From positions 1 to 37,073 of the forward strand of contig CACJYH010000006.1 in the NCBI GenBank assembly GCA_902597695.1: a stretch of 37,073 bases of DNA, written 5' to 3'. The translations under genes and the position numbers were made by a program. The notes beneath the pieces were generated by a model. That model saw only the letters and a program-made list of their open reading frames with translations, was not told the DNA's origin and did no database searches. Positions 1 to 8,781 of the stretch are shown in pieces. This stretch comes from an uncultured Pelagibacteraceae bacterium. Its GTDB lineage: Bacteria > Pseudomonadota > Alphaproteobacteria > Pelagibacterales > Pelagibacteraceae. How positions within the stretch are numbered: position 1 is the first letter of the stretch; each line of letters starts with the position of its first letter.

Positions 1-1971
1 TTGGAAAAATGGTTTGATGATATTCAAGAGGAAAGCGAAAAATTAAAAAATCAAACTAGCGAAGCGCAAGTTAACGAAACTCAAAATGTAGCTAATGAGA
101 ATACTTCATTAACAGAGGATAAACAAAAAGTTGAAACACCAATTGTTGAAACTCAAAATCAAAATCAAGAACAAGTTTCTCCAATGGCATCTACTGAGGG
201 CGCAGAAATAAATAAGCAAGATCAATTAAAAAGTAAAATTACAAATATTTTTGGAAAATTAAAAGATATTAAATTAAAAAAACCTTCTTTCGGAAATAAT
301 TTAAGTAAATCATCTTTAAAAAATTCAAAAGTAGGTAATTTAAAATCAAAGTTTGAAAGTTTTTTTAAATCTAAATTAGGGAAATCAAGTGTTCAGGGTG
401 AAGAAATATTAGGAGTAGAACTTGCCAACAAAGAAATTAGATTGGTTCAAGTATCAAGCAACAAAGCAAATCAATGGGTTCTTGATAAGTTTCATATTCA
501 TCCTGTTGATGTTAGTGATGATAGCTCACCAATTGAAAATGCGGATAAATTTTCAGAGGAGTTAAAATTAGCAATACAAAAATACAAAATATCGTCGCCA
601 AACGTTGCAATATCTATTCCTGTAACAAGTGCAATTATTAGAGTTGTAACTGCTCCTTTAATGAATGATGAAGAGTTAAGTAAAGCAATTGAAACTAATT
701 CATTGTGGGAAAACTTAGTTCAGCTTACAGATAGCTTGGAGGATTATTCTATTTTTCATCAGGTAATTAATAGAAATCAAAAAGATAATACAATGGATAT
801 CTTATTTGTAGCATCGAAACTCACTGATATAAATAGTTATACATCAATAATAAAGAATGCTGGTTTAAACCCAGTAATTATTGATGTTAAATGTTTTGCT
901 TTAAAGTCTGCAGTCGATCAATCAAATCAACTCACAAATAAAGTTGAAGATGCAAATTTAACTGCAGTTTTAGAATTTGGGTTAGATGAAAATTACTTAA
1001 TGATATTATACGATAATAACCCAATAATTACTGATATTTTTATTAGAGGCCAAGATAGAAAAATTTTACAAGAGTCAGATGATGCTGAAGAAAAAGAAGG
1101 TTTAGTTAGAAGATACGTAACCCAAGTTAAACAAGCTATTCAGGATTTTGAGACCAAGTATGAAAAAAGAATTAGAAATATTAAAGTAGTAACAGACATT
1201 GAAAACGTTGAGGAGTATTTAGGAAGTTTTAGAAAAAGTTTAATGAATGTTGGATTTAATACATTTGATCCAACTGAGGGATTAAAAATTCCAAGTCAAT
1301 TTCAACAAGCAATAAACAATAGAGAGAACAGATCTTATTTGTCAACTTCTATTGGTTTGGCTTTTAGAAAGCTTGATGTTTTTGGTTACTATAAATTTGT
1401 TACTGCAGTAAAAAATATTAATTTATTACCCGATAGATCAAGTGTCATGAAACAAAAAAAGATGAAAGCAATTTCAGGGTTTGCTTTTAAAGGAATTACA
1501 GCAGCAGTTGCTGCAATATACCTTGTATTGTTTGGTTTATCTTTTTGGAATATTTTTTCATACAATGCGAAGTTAAAACAATACAATCTTGTAAAAACCG
1601 AACATGCTCAAGCAGTTAAACAAAAGAAAATAGTTTCTAAAGAACTTGGACTAATCAATACGTCTTTAAAATTAAGTAAAACTCTTTCCTCTAATAAAGA
1701 ATTAACATATAGGATTTTGGCACAAGTAGCATCGAGTGTTCCTAAAAGAGTTAAATTTGATAAAGTTGAATTTAATGGATCTACTAGATTAACAATTCAA
1801 GGACTAGCAGCAAGTGATCAAGATATATTAAAATTTATTGATAATTTGAGTAAACAAAAATTAGTTGCACAAGCTTCATTATCGTCAATGAGATTACCGA
1901 AGGGTAAAGCAGGAACAGCATCAATGAAAGGTTTTAGAGTTTTTGTAAAAATTAAAAGAGGTAGAGGATAA
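1..1971 (+). CDS. pilMN: PilM-PilN fusion, inner-membrane type IV pilus assembly protein (GspL/MshI-like)
   Basis: Inner-membrane alignment component of a type IV pilus machine. After a low-complexity Lys/Asn/Gln-rich stretch (about 1-135), residues 136-465 look like a PilM actin-like domain, opening with a GVELANKEIRLVQV strand. The PilN hallmark INLLP sits at 473-477, a single membrane span at about 497-520, and a periplasmic coiled-coil plus ferredoxin-like PilN region up to 656. PilM and PilN are normally separate genes; joined in this order they reproduce the layout of GspL of type II secretion. The gene is first in an operon with pilO, 2 bases downstream. The frame is open at the left edge and the first codon is TTG, so the true start could lie outside the window. 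Domain identification is confident; exact naming (PilMN, MshI or GspL) is not. Confidence 0.82.
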   Translation: MEKWFDDIQEESEKLKNQTSEAQVNETQNVANENTSLTEDKQKVETPIVETQNQNQEQVSPMASTEGAEINKQDQLKSKITNIFGKLKDIKLKKPSFGNNLSKSSLKNSKVGNLKSKFESFFKSKLGKSSVQGEEILGVELANKEIRLVQVSSNKANQWVLDKFHIHPVDVSDDSSPIENADKFSEELKLAIQKYKISSPNVAISIPVTSAIIRVVTAPLMNDEELSKAIETNSLWENLVQLTDSLEDYSIFHQVINRNQKDNTMDILFVASKLTDINSYTSIIKNAGLNPVIIDVKCFALKSAVDQSNQLTNKVEDANLTAVLEFGLDENYLMILYDNNPIITDIFIRGQDRKILQESDDAEEKEGLVRRYVTQVKQAIQDFETKYEKRIRNIKVVTDIENVEEYLGSFRKSLMNVGFNTFDPTEGLKIPSQFQQAINNRENRSYLSTSIGLAFRKLDVFGYYKFVTAVKNINLLPDRSSVMKQKKMKAISGFAFKGITAAVAAIYLVLFGLSFWNIFSYNAKLKQYNLVKTEHAQAVKQKKIVSKELGLINTSLKLSKTLSSNKELTYRILAQVASSVPKRVKFDKVEFNGSTRLTIQGLAASDQDILKFIDNLSKQKLVAQASLSSMRLPKGKAGTASMKGFRVFVKIKRGRG

Positions 1972-1973
1972 TC

Positions 1974-2660
1974 ATGGCAATGAATATAGATTTAAAAAAT
2001 TTAAATATGTCTGATATTAAAGATCAGATTACAAAATTAGCTGACAAAAAAACACTTACGAAAATCGGAATAATTTTCGGCGCTATTGTATTATTTTTAA
2101 TCATTTATTACGCAATCTTAAATCCAATGGTTAAATCTAGAAAAGCAAAATTGGATGATATGAATTTAAAGAAACAAGAAATTGTAAAATTCAATAATGA
2201 AATAAATGCAATGAAAGCAAAAATTAAAAAGTTGAAACCAGAATATGATAAATATTCTAGTTTATTTCACACAAAAGCCGAGGTTGAAGGTCTTTATCAA
2301 ACATTAAGTGATTATGCTGGACAAAATGATTTAGTCATTTCTAAAATTGAAAAAAAGAAAATCAAAGAAGTATTGAAGGCTCAGGCTTTAGCTAAGGCGG
2401 ATGGAAAAAAAGCAAAAAAAAAGAGGAAAAAGACTCAAGTTAAAAATATTAAGAATGTCGCTTATTATTTGATCCCAGTAGATTTTGAAATTAATGGCAA
2501 TTTTATTGGATATATTAAATTTAAAAGAGCTCTTTCGCTCTCAAATAAAATGTTAAACTTTGACAAAGAGTCTATACAGGTGGTAAAAGGAGATTCAACT
2601 GGAGCGATAAAAGTGAGAGGAACATTAACAATAGTGGGGTTACCAGATGAATTTTTTTAA
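1974..2660 (+). CDS. pilO: PilO-like inner-membrane pilus assembly protein
   Basis: Bitopic inner-membrane protein expected to pair with the PilN part of the upstream fusion and to contact PilP. A short cytoplasmic N-terminus is followed by one membrane span at about residues 31-52, a Lys-rich coiled coil (about 55-95) and a C-terminal ferredoxin-like region. This is the usual PilO/GspM plan, and 228 residues is a normal length. A strongly basic patch (about 140-157, runs of Lys and Arg) interrupts the periplasmic domain and is not typical. The call rests on topology, size and position between pilMN and pilP more than on a sharp motif. Its stop overlaps the pilP start by 14 bases, so translation is probably coupled. 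Confidence 0.75.
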   Translation: MAMNIDLKNLNMSDIKDQITKLADKKTLTKIGIIFGAIVLFLIIYYAILNPMVKSRKAKLDDMNLKKQEIVKFNNEINAMKAKIKKLKPEYDKYSSLFHTKAEVEGLYQTLSDYAGQNDLVISKIEKKKIKEVLKAQALAKADGKKAKKKRKKTQVKNIKNVAYYLIPVDFEINGNFIGYIKFKRALSLSNKMLNFDKESIQVVKGDSTGAIKVRGTLTIVGLPDEFF

Positions 2661-3153
2661 AATAATTTTTATTTCGTTGCTCTTTATATTAGTGTCAAAA
2701 TTATCAATGGCTGATAGTCATGATAATCAACAAAATATTATTGAAAAAGCTAAAGAGATAAATCAAAAAGTTAAGGAAAAACAAGCAAATACCAAAGCCA
2801 ACATCTCTTCTGAAATTGGTAATGAGGAGCCTCTTCCACTCAATGACCCATTTGTAGGTGATAGCTCTTTATCTGGAGGTGGCACTTTACTAGCTAGTGA
2901 TCCAAATGAAGCTCAAAATGAAATGAGCTTGTACAAATTTAAATTAGTTGCAGTAATGTCTGCAGAAAAGGATGTTGGATTCGCTTCATTAGTTAATGCA
3001 AGTGGTGAAGTACTTACTATAGGCATGTTTGAGGAATTAAGTCCTGGAGTTCAATTGGTGGCATTAAATAATAGAGAAGCAGTTTTTGAGAAAAATGGTC
3101 AATCTTTAATGACCATAAACTTCAAAAATCAAATTACAGAACGAAGTAAATAG
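2647..3153 (+). CDS. pilP: PilP-like periplasmic linker protein
   Basis: Periplasmic protein that would connect the PilN/PilO platform to the secretin. The N-terminus is an apparent Sec signal peptide ending near SMA at residues 20-22. There is no lipobox cysteine, unlike classical PilP, which is a lipoprotein. A disordered stretch (about 25-90) leads to a small beta domain (about 95-160) beginning YKFKLVAVMS and containing a GxxxxLSPGVQL-like turn, as in PilP/GspC homology regions. Length (168 residues) fits the family. It starts inside the end of pilO and stops 3 bases before the secretin gene. Assignment is from order plus the C-terminal beta pattern. Confidence 0.72.
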   Translation: MNFFKIIFISLLFILVSKLSMADSHDNQQNIIEKAKEINQKVKEKQANTKANISSEIGNEEPLPLNDPFVGDSSLSGGGTLLASDPNEAQNEMSLYKFKLVAVMSAEKDVGFASLVNASGEVLTIGMFEELSPGVQLVALNNREAVFEKNGQSLMTINFKNQITERSK

Positions 3154-3156
3154 ATT

Positions 3157-4710
3157 ATGAAATTTAAAAACAACATATCATTTATTTTAATTCCATTTTT
3201 AATTTTACTTTTAAATGGTTGTGCGGATAAATTTGCAAAAAAATCTAAAGCCTTTAAACACGATACACCCCTGATAAAAACTGATGTTAAACAACTTGGA
3301 AAAATAGAATTAGAAAAAAGTGCAAAAATGGGCCCTGTTCCTATCGATGGAGATGTGATCAAACTTAAAAAGAGGAAACAATTATCATCTGTAAAAGAAA
3401 GAAACTATTTATTAATTTCTGAAGAGTTTACCTCTTTAAAGCAAAATGTTTCTTTTAAATTTCAAGGTTTAGATTTTAAAGAAGCAATGAGTTTAATGGC
3501 TGAAATTGGAAAAATAAATATTTTGGTGGGAGATGAGGTGGCTGGTGCAGTTTCTGCAGAATTAGATAATGTACCATGGGATAAAGCATTTAATGCATTG
3601 TTAGATTTAAAAAGCTACGCAGCAGATATAGATGTTGCCAGTAATATAATTAGAGTATCAACACCAGCGAATTTGACTTCACAAGAAAGTTATAAATCAG
3701 CAAGAGCATCTGCAGTTAAGAAAAAAGTTGAAATAGAAGATTCTGTCGAACCAATTATTTCAGAAATTTTTAGACTTTATTATATAACCCCTGCAGAAGC
3801 TAAAGCGACAATAACAGAATTATTTACAACAGTTGGCACTGGTGGAAACTTTATTCCTATCCAAGTGACGGAGGAAGCAACCACAAGATCAGTTATTGTT
3901 AGAGGTAAAGAAAAAGATTTAGATATTGTAGATAAAGTCATTAGAGAAATTGACAAGAGAACTAAACAAGTTTTAATAGAAGCTTTTATTGTTGAGGCTA
4001 CATCATCCTTTGAACAAAATTTAGGAAAGAGACTTGGCGTTGGTTATACAAGAAATAAAAAGAGAATTGGAGGAATTTTAGATGGCAATTCAACTATTGG
4101 TGCACCTAGCGGAGAAAGTTCTACTCTGGGAAATACGACTGCTCAATTAGGAACTGGTAATGATAACCTGCTTAATGTGGGTGCTGGAGCTGCAACTGCT
4201 GGAATAGGAATATTGAAAAAGACAGGTTCTGCTGTTTTAAAAATTGAACTTGATGCACTAGAGAGTGAAGGTTTATCAAAAACTGTTTCCAATCCAAAAT
4301 TATTTACATTAGACAACCAGCAAGCAAGTATTAATCAAGGAGAAACAATCTATGTTGATGGTGGAGAGGGAGAAGATAAACCGGTCGACGCATCACTTAA
4401 ATTAATAGTGACACCTAATATAATTGGTGATGGTAATGTGATGCTCCAAATTCAGGTAAATAATGATACTCCGAATAGATCGAATCCCGGAACACCAGGC
4501 ATAAATAAAATGGAGATAAATACTAAACTTTTAGTGGCTGATGGTGATATCGTCGTAATTGGGGGAATTAAGAAAAATAATGTTGCAAGTGGTAAAGATG
4601 GTGTGCCAGGTGTTTCAAAAATACCAGTTGTTGGTAAAGCCTTGAGTGGATCCAATAAATCTGACACAATGAATGAGTTATTAGTATTTATTGCACCAAG
4701 GATTTTATAA
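3157..4710 (+). CDS. pilQ: Secretin, outer-membrane pilus pore lipoprotein (PilQ/MshL-like)
   Basis: Forms the multimeric outer-membrane channel for the pilus. A lipoprotein signal with lipobox LLNGC places the acylated cysteine at residue 22. Next come an N0/STN-type domain (about 93-180), an N1-type secretin domain (about 205-270, with ITPAEAKATITELF and SVIVRG) and the C-terminal secretin domain ending in the conserved DGVPGVSKIPVVGKAL and ELLVFIAPRIL segments. At 517 residues it is short. It lacks the AMIN domains of classical PilQ, making it closer in layout to MshL or to toxin-coregulated-type secretins. The last base is shared with the first base of the ATPase gene (TAATG junction). 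Confidence 0.92.
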   Translation: MKFKNNISFILIPFLILLLNGCADKFAKKSKAFKHDTPLIKTDVKQLGKIELEKSAKMGPVPIDGDVIKLKKRKQLSSVKERNYLLISEEFTSLKQNVSFKFQGLDFKEAMSLMAEIGKINILVGDEVAGAVSAELDNVPWDKAFNALLDLKSYAADIDVASNIIRVSTPANLTSQESYKSARASAVKKKVEIEDSVEPIISEIFRLYYITPAEAKATITELFTTVGTGGNFIPIQVTEEATTRSVIVRGKEKDLDIVDKVIREIDKRTKQVLIEAFIVEATSSFEQNLGKRLGVGYTRNKKRIGGILDGNSTIGAPSGESSTLGNTTAQLGTGNDNLLNVGAGAATAGIGILKKTGSAVLKIELDALESEGLSKTVSNPKLFTLDNQQASINQGETIYVDGGEGEDKPVDASLKLIVTPNIIGDGNVMLQIQVNNDTPNRSNPGTPGINKMEINTKLLVADGDIVVIGGIKKNNVASGKDGVPGVSKIPVVGKALSGSNKSDTMNELLVFIAPRIL

Positions 4711-6461
4711 TGCTTAAGATAAGTAGAGAAAGTGAAATTAATCTAGTCAATGTCTTAATTGATAATGATATTATTTCTGGAAAAGATTTAATAAATATCA
4801 AAAAAGTAAGCTCAGAAAATAATAAATCTCAAATTGAATCTATTTTTGAATTAAAACTTACTGATGAACAAAAAATAATAGATTTATTAATAAAAGAGCA
4901 AAATTTAGAAACTATTGATTTGAAAAAGGTTGAAATTACAGATGATGTAAAAACTGTATTACCCTCAAACTACATTAAAGTTAATTTTGTAGCTCCTTTC
5001 AAGATTGATGGAAAGACTTTGCACATTGCTATCCCGGACAGTTCAAAACTTGGGTTGATGAGAAATCTTAAAGCGATCACAAAAAAAAATATCGAGTTAC
5101 ATGCTGCAAAAATTACAGATATCTCAGAGTTTATAGAAAGACTAGCCAGTGAAACTGACGAAGTAACAATTGCATCAATACGAGATGAAAACAGAAAAAA
5201 AATAAAAACTTTTGAGTCTGATTTAGGAGAAGCGGGTGAAGTTTTAGAAAAAGCACCTGAAGAAGATATTGAGGCTATAGAAAATGAGTCAGAGGTAATA
5301 AAATTTAGTACAGCAGTGGTGGCAGAGGCCATCAAAATGGGCGTGAGTGATATTCACATTGAACCTTATAGATTTAGTTCTAGAGTGAGATATCGGTTAG
5401 ATGGAATGTTGCAAGAGCAAGAACAATATAAACAATTTCTTCACGACAACTATGGAGCTGTGGTTACTCGATTTAAGATTATGGGTAAACTAGATATCGC
5501 AGAAAGAAGATTGCCACAAGACGGAGCTATCAACTTTAAAATAGAAAATAAAGTAGTAGACTTACGATTATCAATATTGCCAACAGCGAATAATGAGAGA
5601 ATTGTTATGCGTATCCTTAACAAGGATGCGGGTGATATCAAATTAGAACAATTAAATTTTGAAGAGCAAGATCTAAAAAATCTTAGAAAGGCAATTCATA
5701 GTACTCAAGGATTAATACTTGTAACTGGTCCAACGGGATCTGGTAAATCAACTACTTTATATAGTATTTTAAAAGAAGTCAGTAAACCTCATTTAAATAT
5801 TTTAACTGCTGAGGATCCTGTTGAATATGAATTAGATGGCGTAGGGCAAGTTCAAATTAAAGATCATATTGGGTTAACATTTGCTTCAGCACTTAGGTCT
5901 TTTTTAAGACAAGACCCTGAAATTATTCTTGTGGGAGAGATGCGGGATAAGGAAACTGTTGATATTGGTTTAAAAGCAGCGCTAACAGGTCACTTGGTTT
6001 TTAGTACACTTCACACTAATGATGCACCAAGTACAATTACTAGATTGCAAAATATGGGTACACCCGATTATTTAATCAGTGCTGCAACTCAATTGGTTGT
6101 TGCACAAAGATTGGCAAGAAAAAATTGTAAAGATTGTAGAGTGCCTGACGATGATGTTAATCCAAAAGTTTTACAAGATTTAGGATTTAGTGCCGAGCAA
6201 GCATCGAGAGTTAAAGCTATTAAGGGTAAAGGTTGTGCCAAATGTAGTAATACTGGTTACAAAGGTCGACAAGGTATTTATGAAATTTTAGTCGTATCAA
6301 AACCACTTAAAGAAGCAATCTTGCGACAAGCCACTACACCAGAATTAAGGGAAATTGGAATTAAAGAGGGTTTTCAAACTATGAAAGATATGGGCCGAAG
6401 ACTGATTGCATCTGGGGAGCTTAATTTTAGAGAGTACGAAAGAGTTCTTTCAGGCGAGTAA
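4710..6461 (+). CDS. pilB: Type IV pilus assembly ATPase (PilB/GspE/MshE family)
   Basis: Cytoplasmic AAA+ ATPase powering pilus extension. The N-terminal about 150 residues form a GspE-N type domain. The catalytic half carries Walker A GPTGSGKS at residues 340-347, an Asp box and Walker B around LRQDPEIILVGEMRD, and the His box GHLVFSTLHTNDA. A zinc tetracysteine motif follows: C473, C476, C509, C512. The four cysteines favour an extension (PilB/GspE) over a retraction (PilT) enzyme. I do not see the RLG-type c-di-GMP-binding motif of MshE in the N-terminal domain. No PilT is present in the window. It is followed 2 bases later by pilC. Confidence 0.95.
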   Translation: MLKISRESEINLVNVLIDNDIISGKDLINIKKVSSENNKSQIESIFELKLTDEQKIIDLLIKEQNLETIDLKKVEITDDVKTVLPSNYIKVNFVAPFKIDGKTLHIAIPDSSKLGLMRNLKAITKKNIELHAAKITDISEFIERLASETDEVTIASIRDENRKKIKTFESDLGEAGEVLEKAPEEDIEAIENESEVIKFSTAVVAEAIKMGVSDIHIEPYRFSSRVRYRLDGMLQEQEQYKQFLHDNYGAVVTRFKIMGKLDIAERRLPQDGAINFKIENKVVDLRLSILPTANNERIVMRILNKDAGDIKLEQLNFEEQDLKNLRKAIHSTQGLILVTGPTGSGKSTTLYSILKEVSKPHLNILTAEDPVEYELDGVGQVQIKDHIGLTFASALRSFLRQDPEIILVGEMRDKETVDIGLKAALTGHLVFSTLHTNDAPSTITRLQNMGTPDYLISAATQLVVAQRLARKNCKDCRVPDDDVNPKVLQDLGFSAEQASRVKAIKGKGCAKCSNTGYKGRQGIYEILVVSKPLKEAILRQATTPELREIGIKEGFQTMKDMGRRLIASGELNFREYERVLSGE

Positions 6462-6463
6462 AA

Positions 6464-7696
6464 ATGGAAGCTTTTACATATAAAGGAATATCTGACGGGA
6501 AATATGTTGAGGGTGATATAGAAGCAATAAACCTTGATGAAGCTTCTCATTTATTAAAAGAAAAAAAAATCATCATTACAAATATTATTAAGTCTAAGAA
6601 AAAGACTGGTGAAAAAAAGAAAAAAAGTGGATCATCTCTTTTTAGCAAAAGTAAAAAAGTAAAAGTAGAGGATATCCTTATATTTTCTAAGCAATTTGCC
6701 ACTATGGTTAAAGCAGGCCTGCCAATTCTTCAAGTGCTAGCCATGTTGAGAGACCAAATGGAAAGCCAAGGGATCAAGGATATTATTGAAGATATAAGAA
6801 AGAGTTTAGAAGGTGGGGTTAACTTATCGAAATGTTTTGAAAAATATCCACAACATTTTGACAATGTTTACGTTAACCTGATTAAAGCCGGAGAGGCCAG
6901 CGGTAAACTAGATGTCTTCTTGCTAAAAATTGTAGACTCACTTGAAAAGAAGGAAAAAATTAAGAAAAAAATTAAGTCTGCTTTAATGTACCCGGCGATA
7001 ATGTTTACTGTGGCAATCACAGTCAGTGCCTTCATGTTAGTTAAAGTGGTGCCAGTATTTGCCAAAATGTATGATGGTATGGGTTTAGAGCTGCCAGCAG
7101 CTACTGCTACCATTATGGCAATGAGTGACTTTTTAAGAGGAACAGGCGGAAAAGTTATTTTATTTGGTGGTATTGCTGGTTTTATTGGATTTAGGTTTAT
7201 TACAAAAAGAAATGCCGCAATACGTTTTAGATGGCACAGACAAGTTTTAAGATTACCAGTGTTTGGAGATATGATTTTAAAATCTATGTTAGCTAGAATT
7301 TCATTAATCATGGGAAATCTTAGTGCTGCAGGTGTAAATTTATTGGAAAGTTTAGAGATTGCAAAATCCGTTAGTAACAATGATGTTATCACAGACGCTC
7401 TAGAGAATGTTAAAAAAGGAGTTTTCTCGGGAGATACGTTAACAAAACTTTTTTTAAAAGAACCATTATTTCCTCCAACCTTTAGTCAATTGATATCTGT
7501 CGGTGAACAAACAGGTCAATTGGATGAAATGTTTAATTCAGTAGCTTCTTATTATGAAGAAGAATTTGATACGACTGTTGATAATATGTCTAGTTTAATA
7601 GAACCGATCATGATTGTTTTTATGGGGGTGATGATTGGTGGATTAATGATAGCGATGTACTCACCAATATTCAACGTTGGTGCTCTAATTAATTAA
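6464..7696 (+). CDS. pilC: Type IV pilus platform protein PilC/GspF
   Basis: Polytopic inner-membrane platform that couples ATPase motion to pilin addition. Two T2SSF repeats are visible (about 75-198 and 275-400), with membrane spans near 175-198, 229-246 and 377-400. Family signatures include FSKQFATMVKAGLPI at the start of repeat 1 and the GEASGKLD / GEQTGQLDEM pair in the two repeats. Length 410 is standard. The N-terminal 70 residues contain a short beta domain and a Lys/Ser linker. It is the last gene of the plus-strand assembly operon and ends 1 base before the convergent RsbW-like gene, leaving no room for a conventional terminator. Confidence 0.94.
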   Translation: MEAFTYKGISDGKYVEGDIEAINLDEASHLLKEKKIIITNIIKSKKKTGEKKKKSGSSLFSKSKKVKVEDILIFSKQFATMVKAGLPILQVLAMLRDQMESQGIKDIIEDIRKSLEGGVNLSKCFEKYPQHFDNVYVNLIKAGEASGKLDVFLLKIVDSLEKKEKIKKKIKSALMYPAIMFTVAITVSAFMLVKVVPVFAKMYDGMGLELPAATATIMAMSDFLRGTGGKVILFGGIAGFIGFRFITKRNAAIRFRWHRQVLRLPVFGDMILKSMLARISLIMGNLSAAGVNLLESLEIAKSVSNNDVITDALENVKKGVFSGDTLTKLFLKEPLFPPTFSQLISVGEQTGQLDEMFNSVASYYEEEFDTTVDNMSSLIEPIMIVFMGVMIGGLMIAMYSPIFNVGALIN

Positions 7697-7697
7697 T

Positions 7698-8135
7698 TTA
7701 TAATTTTTTTGTTAATACTAAATTATTGATCCAAGGTTTATCACCTTCTTTAAATTTTATAGAGTCCATTATTTCTTGAATAAAAAAAGTACCAAGTCCA
7801 CCTGGTTTAACATCATCAATTGCCCTATGTTTAACCTTACTTTTTTCAACTGGTTTGCCTTTATCAAAAAAAGAAATTTCAAGCTCTTTATCTGTACAAG
7901 AAATTCTGACAGCCATTCTATCTTGTGTGTCAGGATAATCTTTGTAAGCGTGTTTTACAATATTTTGCGCTGCTTCAGCAATTGCTAAAACTAATTCTTC
8001 TCTCAATTCTTCATTAATTTTAAATTTCTCAAAAACTTCTCTTGAGAAATTTCTAACATCTTTCAAGCTCGAAGATCTTACTAAGAAATCTTTTTTTTCA
8101 GATAAATTTGTTGAATCTGCAACTTCAGTACTCAT
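7698..8135 (-). CDS. RsbW/SpoIIAB-like serine kinase (anti-sigma-factor family ATPase)
   Basis: A GHKL ATPase expected to phosphorylate a STAS partner on serine. The HATPase_c_2 pattern is clear: N-box EAAQNIVKHA (E54, N58) within helix 45-63, the G1 box with D91-K-G93, and a G2 glycine cluster PGGLGTFFI (111-119). There is no DHp domain, so it is not an ordinary histidine kinase. Length 145 is typical. It is the third gene of a minus-strand set, 9 bases after the second STAS gene, which is the classic antagonist-kinase pairing. No sigma factor gene follows, so its binding target after release is unknown. It lies convergently against pilC, and pilin genes are divergent from the head of the set. 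Confidence 0.88.
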   Translation of the reverse strand: MSTEVADSTNLSEKKDFLVRSSSLKDVRNFSREVFEKFKINEELREELVLAIAEAAQNIVKHAYKDYPDTQDRMAVRISCTDKELEISFFDKGKPVEKSKVKHRAIDDVKPGGLGTFFIQEIMDSIKFKEGDKPWINNLVLTKKL

Positions 8136-8144
8136 TATTTCTAA

Positions 8145-8444
8145 TTACTCCAAATTTAAAATTTGCTCTAACTTTGCCATCATAATGACTTTTAAAACTG
8201 ATTTACTGACATCTTTAATTACAAGTTTAGTTCCCTTTTCTAATGCTTTTTGATGACTTTCGATTAAGACTGATATACCTGATGAGTCCATGTATTGGAC
8301 ACTACTCAAGTTTAAGTTTACATTTTTACCAGCATCGATCAAAGGAAAAATAACTTCTTTAGCGCCCTCTGTTTTATCCATATCAATCTCACCATCTAAA
8401 AATACAGTGCTAGTGTCACCTTCGTCTGTCACTTTATATGTCAT
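8145..8444 (-). CDS. STAS-domain anti-sigma-factor antagonist (second of pair)
   Basis: Single-domain STAS protein of 99 residues, the size of SpoIIAA/RsbV. The phosphorylation loop YMDSSGISVL is intact, placing the expected phosphoserine at S55 by alignment with SpoIIAA. It would bind the RsbW-like kinase encoded next and be dephosphorylated by a SpoIIE/RsbU-type PP2C phosphatase, two of which lie 1.8-8 kb away. It shares the TVFLDGEIDMD opening and the whole loop region with the neighbouring STAS gene, so the two are recent paralogues. Its start codon overlaps the stop of that gene by 4 bases, implying coupled translation. The cell component it ultimately regulates is not visible. Confidence 0.9.
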   Translation of the reverse strand: MTYKVTDEGDTSTVFLDGEIDMDKTEGAKEVIFPLIDAGKNVNLNLSSVQYMDSSGISVLIESHQKALEKGTKLVIKDVSKSVLKVIMMAKLEQILNLE

Positions 8445-8725
8445 AGAAACTTCCTTGCCATTGCCAAAACTTTTTCAACAGGTTGGCTTACTTCTTTAAG
8501 CTCAACTTTAGTATTTTTTTCTTTTGCTCTTTGATTACTTTCAACTAAAACTGAAATTCCAGATGAGTCCATATATTGAACACCTTTTAAGTTTAAATGC
8601 ACTTCCTTTCCAGAATCAATAAGTGGGAAAACTACTTCTCGAACATTGTCTGCAACATCCATATCTATTTCTCCATCTAGGAATACAGTACTTACATTTT
8701 CAACTTCAGTAACTTTAAATTTCAT
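8441..8725 (-). CDS. STAS-domain anti-sigma-factor antagonist (first of pair)
   Basis: 94-residue STAS protein with intact loop YMDSSGISVL and candidate phosphoserine S55. It is nearly superimposable on its downstream paralogue through residue 60. The two diverge after that, especially at the C-terminus (this one ends VLAMARKFL, the other EQILNLE). Two antagonists for a single kinase are compatible with two inputs, such as the Amt-SpoIIE and CHASE2-SpoIIE phosphatases, converging on it; this is inference. It heads the minus-strand set and is divergent from the pilin gene at 8888, so its promoter must lie in the 162-base gap. Confidence 0.9.
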   Translation of the reverse strand: MKFKVTEVENVSTVFLDGEIDMDVADNVREVVFPLIDSGKEVHLNLKGVQYMDSSGISVLVESNQRAKEKNTKVELKEVSQPVEKVLAMARKFL

Positions 8726-8781
8726 TATTTTTAATATTCTATAAGGCTAATAACAAAAAACATATAAAAATTAAACCCAAA

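Noticed and set aside
4970..5335. Minus-strand open frame inside pilB
   Set aside because: Ser/Phe-rich translation typical of the antisense of an AT-rich gene, overlapping conserved ATPase sequence.
6868..7392. Long minus-strand open frame (174 codons) inside pilC
   Set aside because: It lies antisense within a gene with clear T2SSF motifs and its translation shows no family pattern; it is a shadow of the real frame.
7698..8135. Kinase gene as a two-component histidine kinase
   Set aside because: It has only the ATPase domain, no phosphoacceptor His domain, and is paired with STAS genes, so RsbW-like is the better reading.
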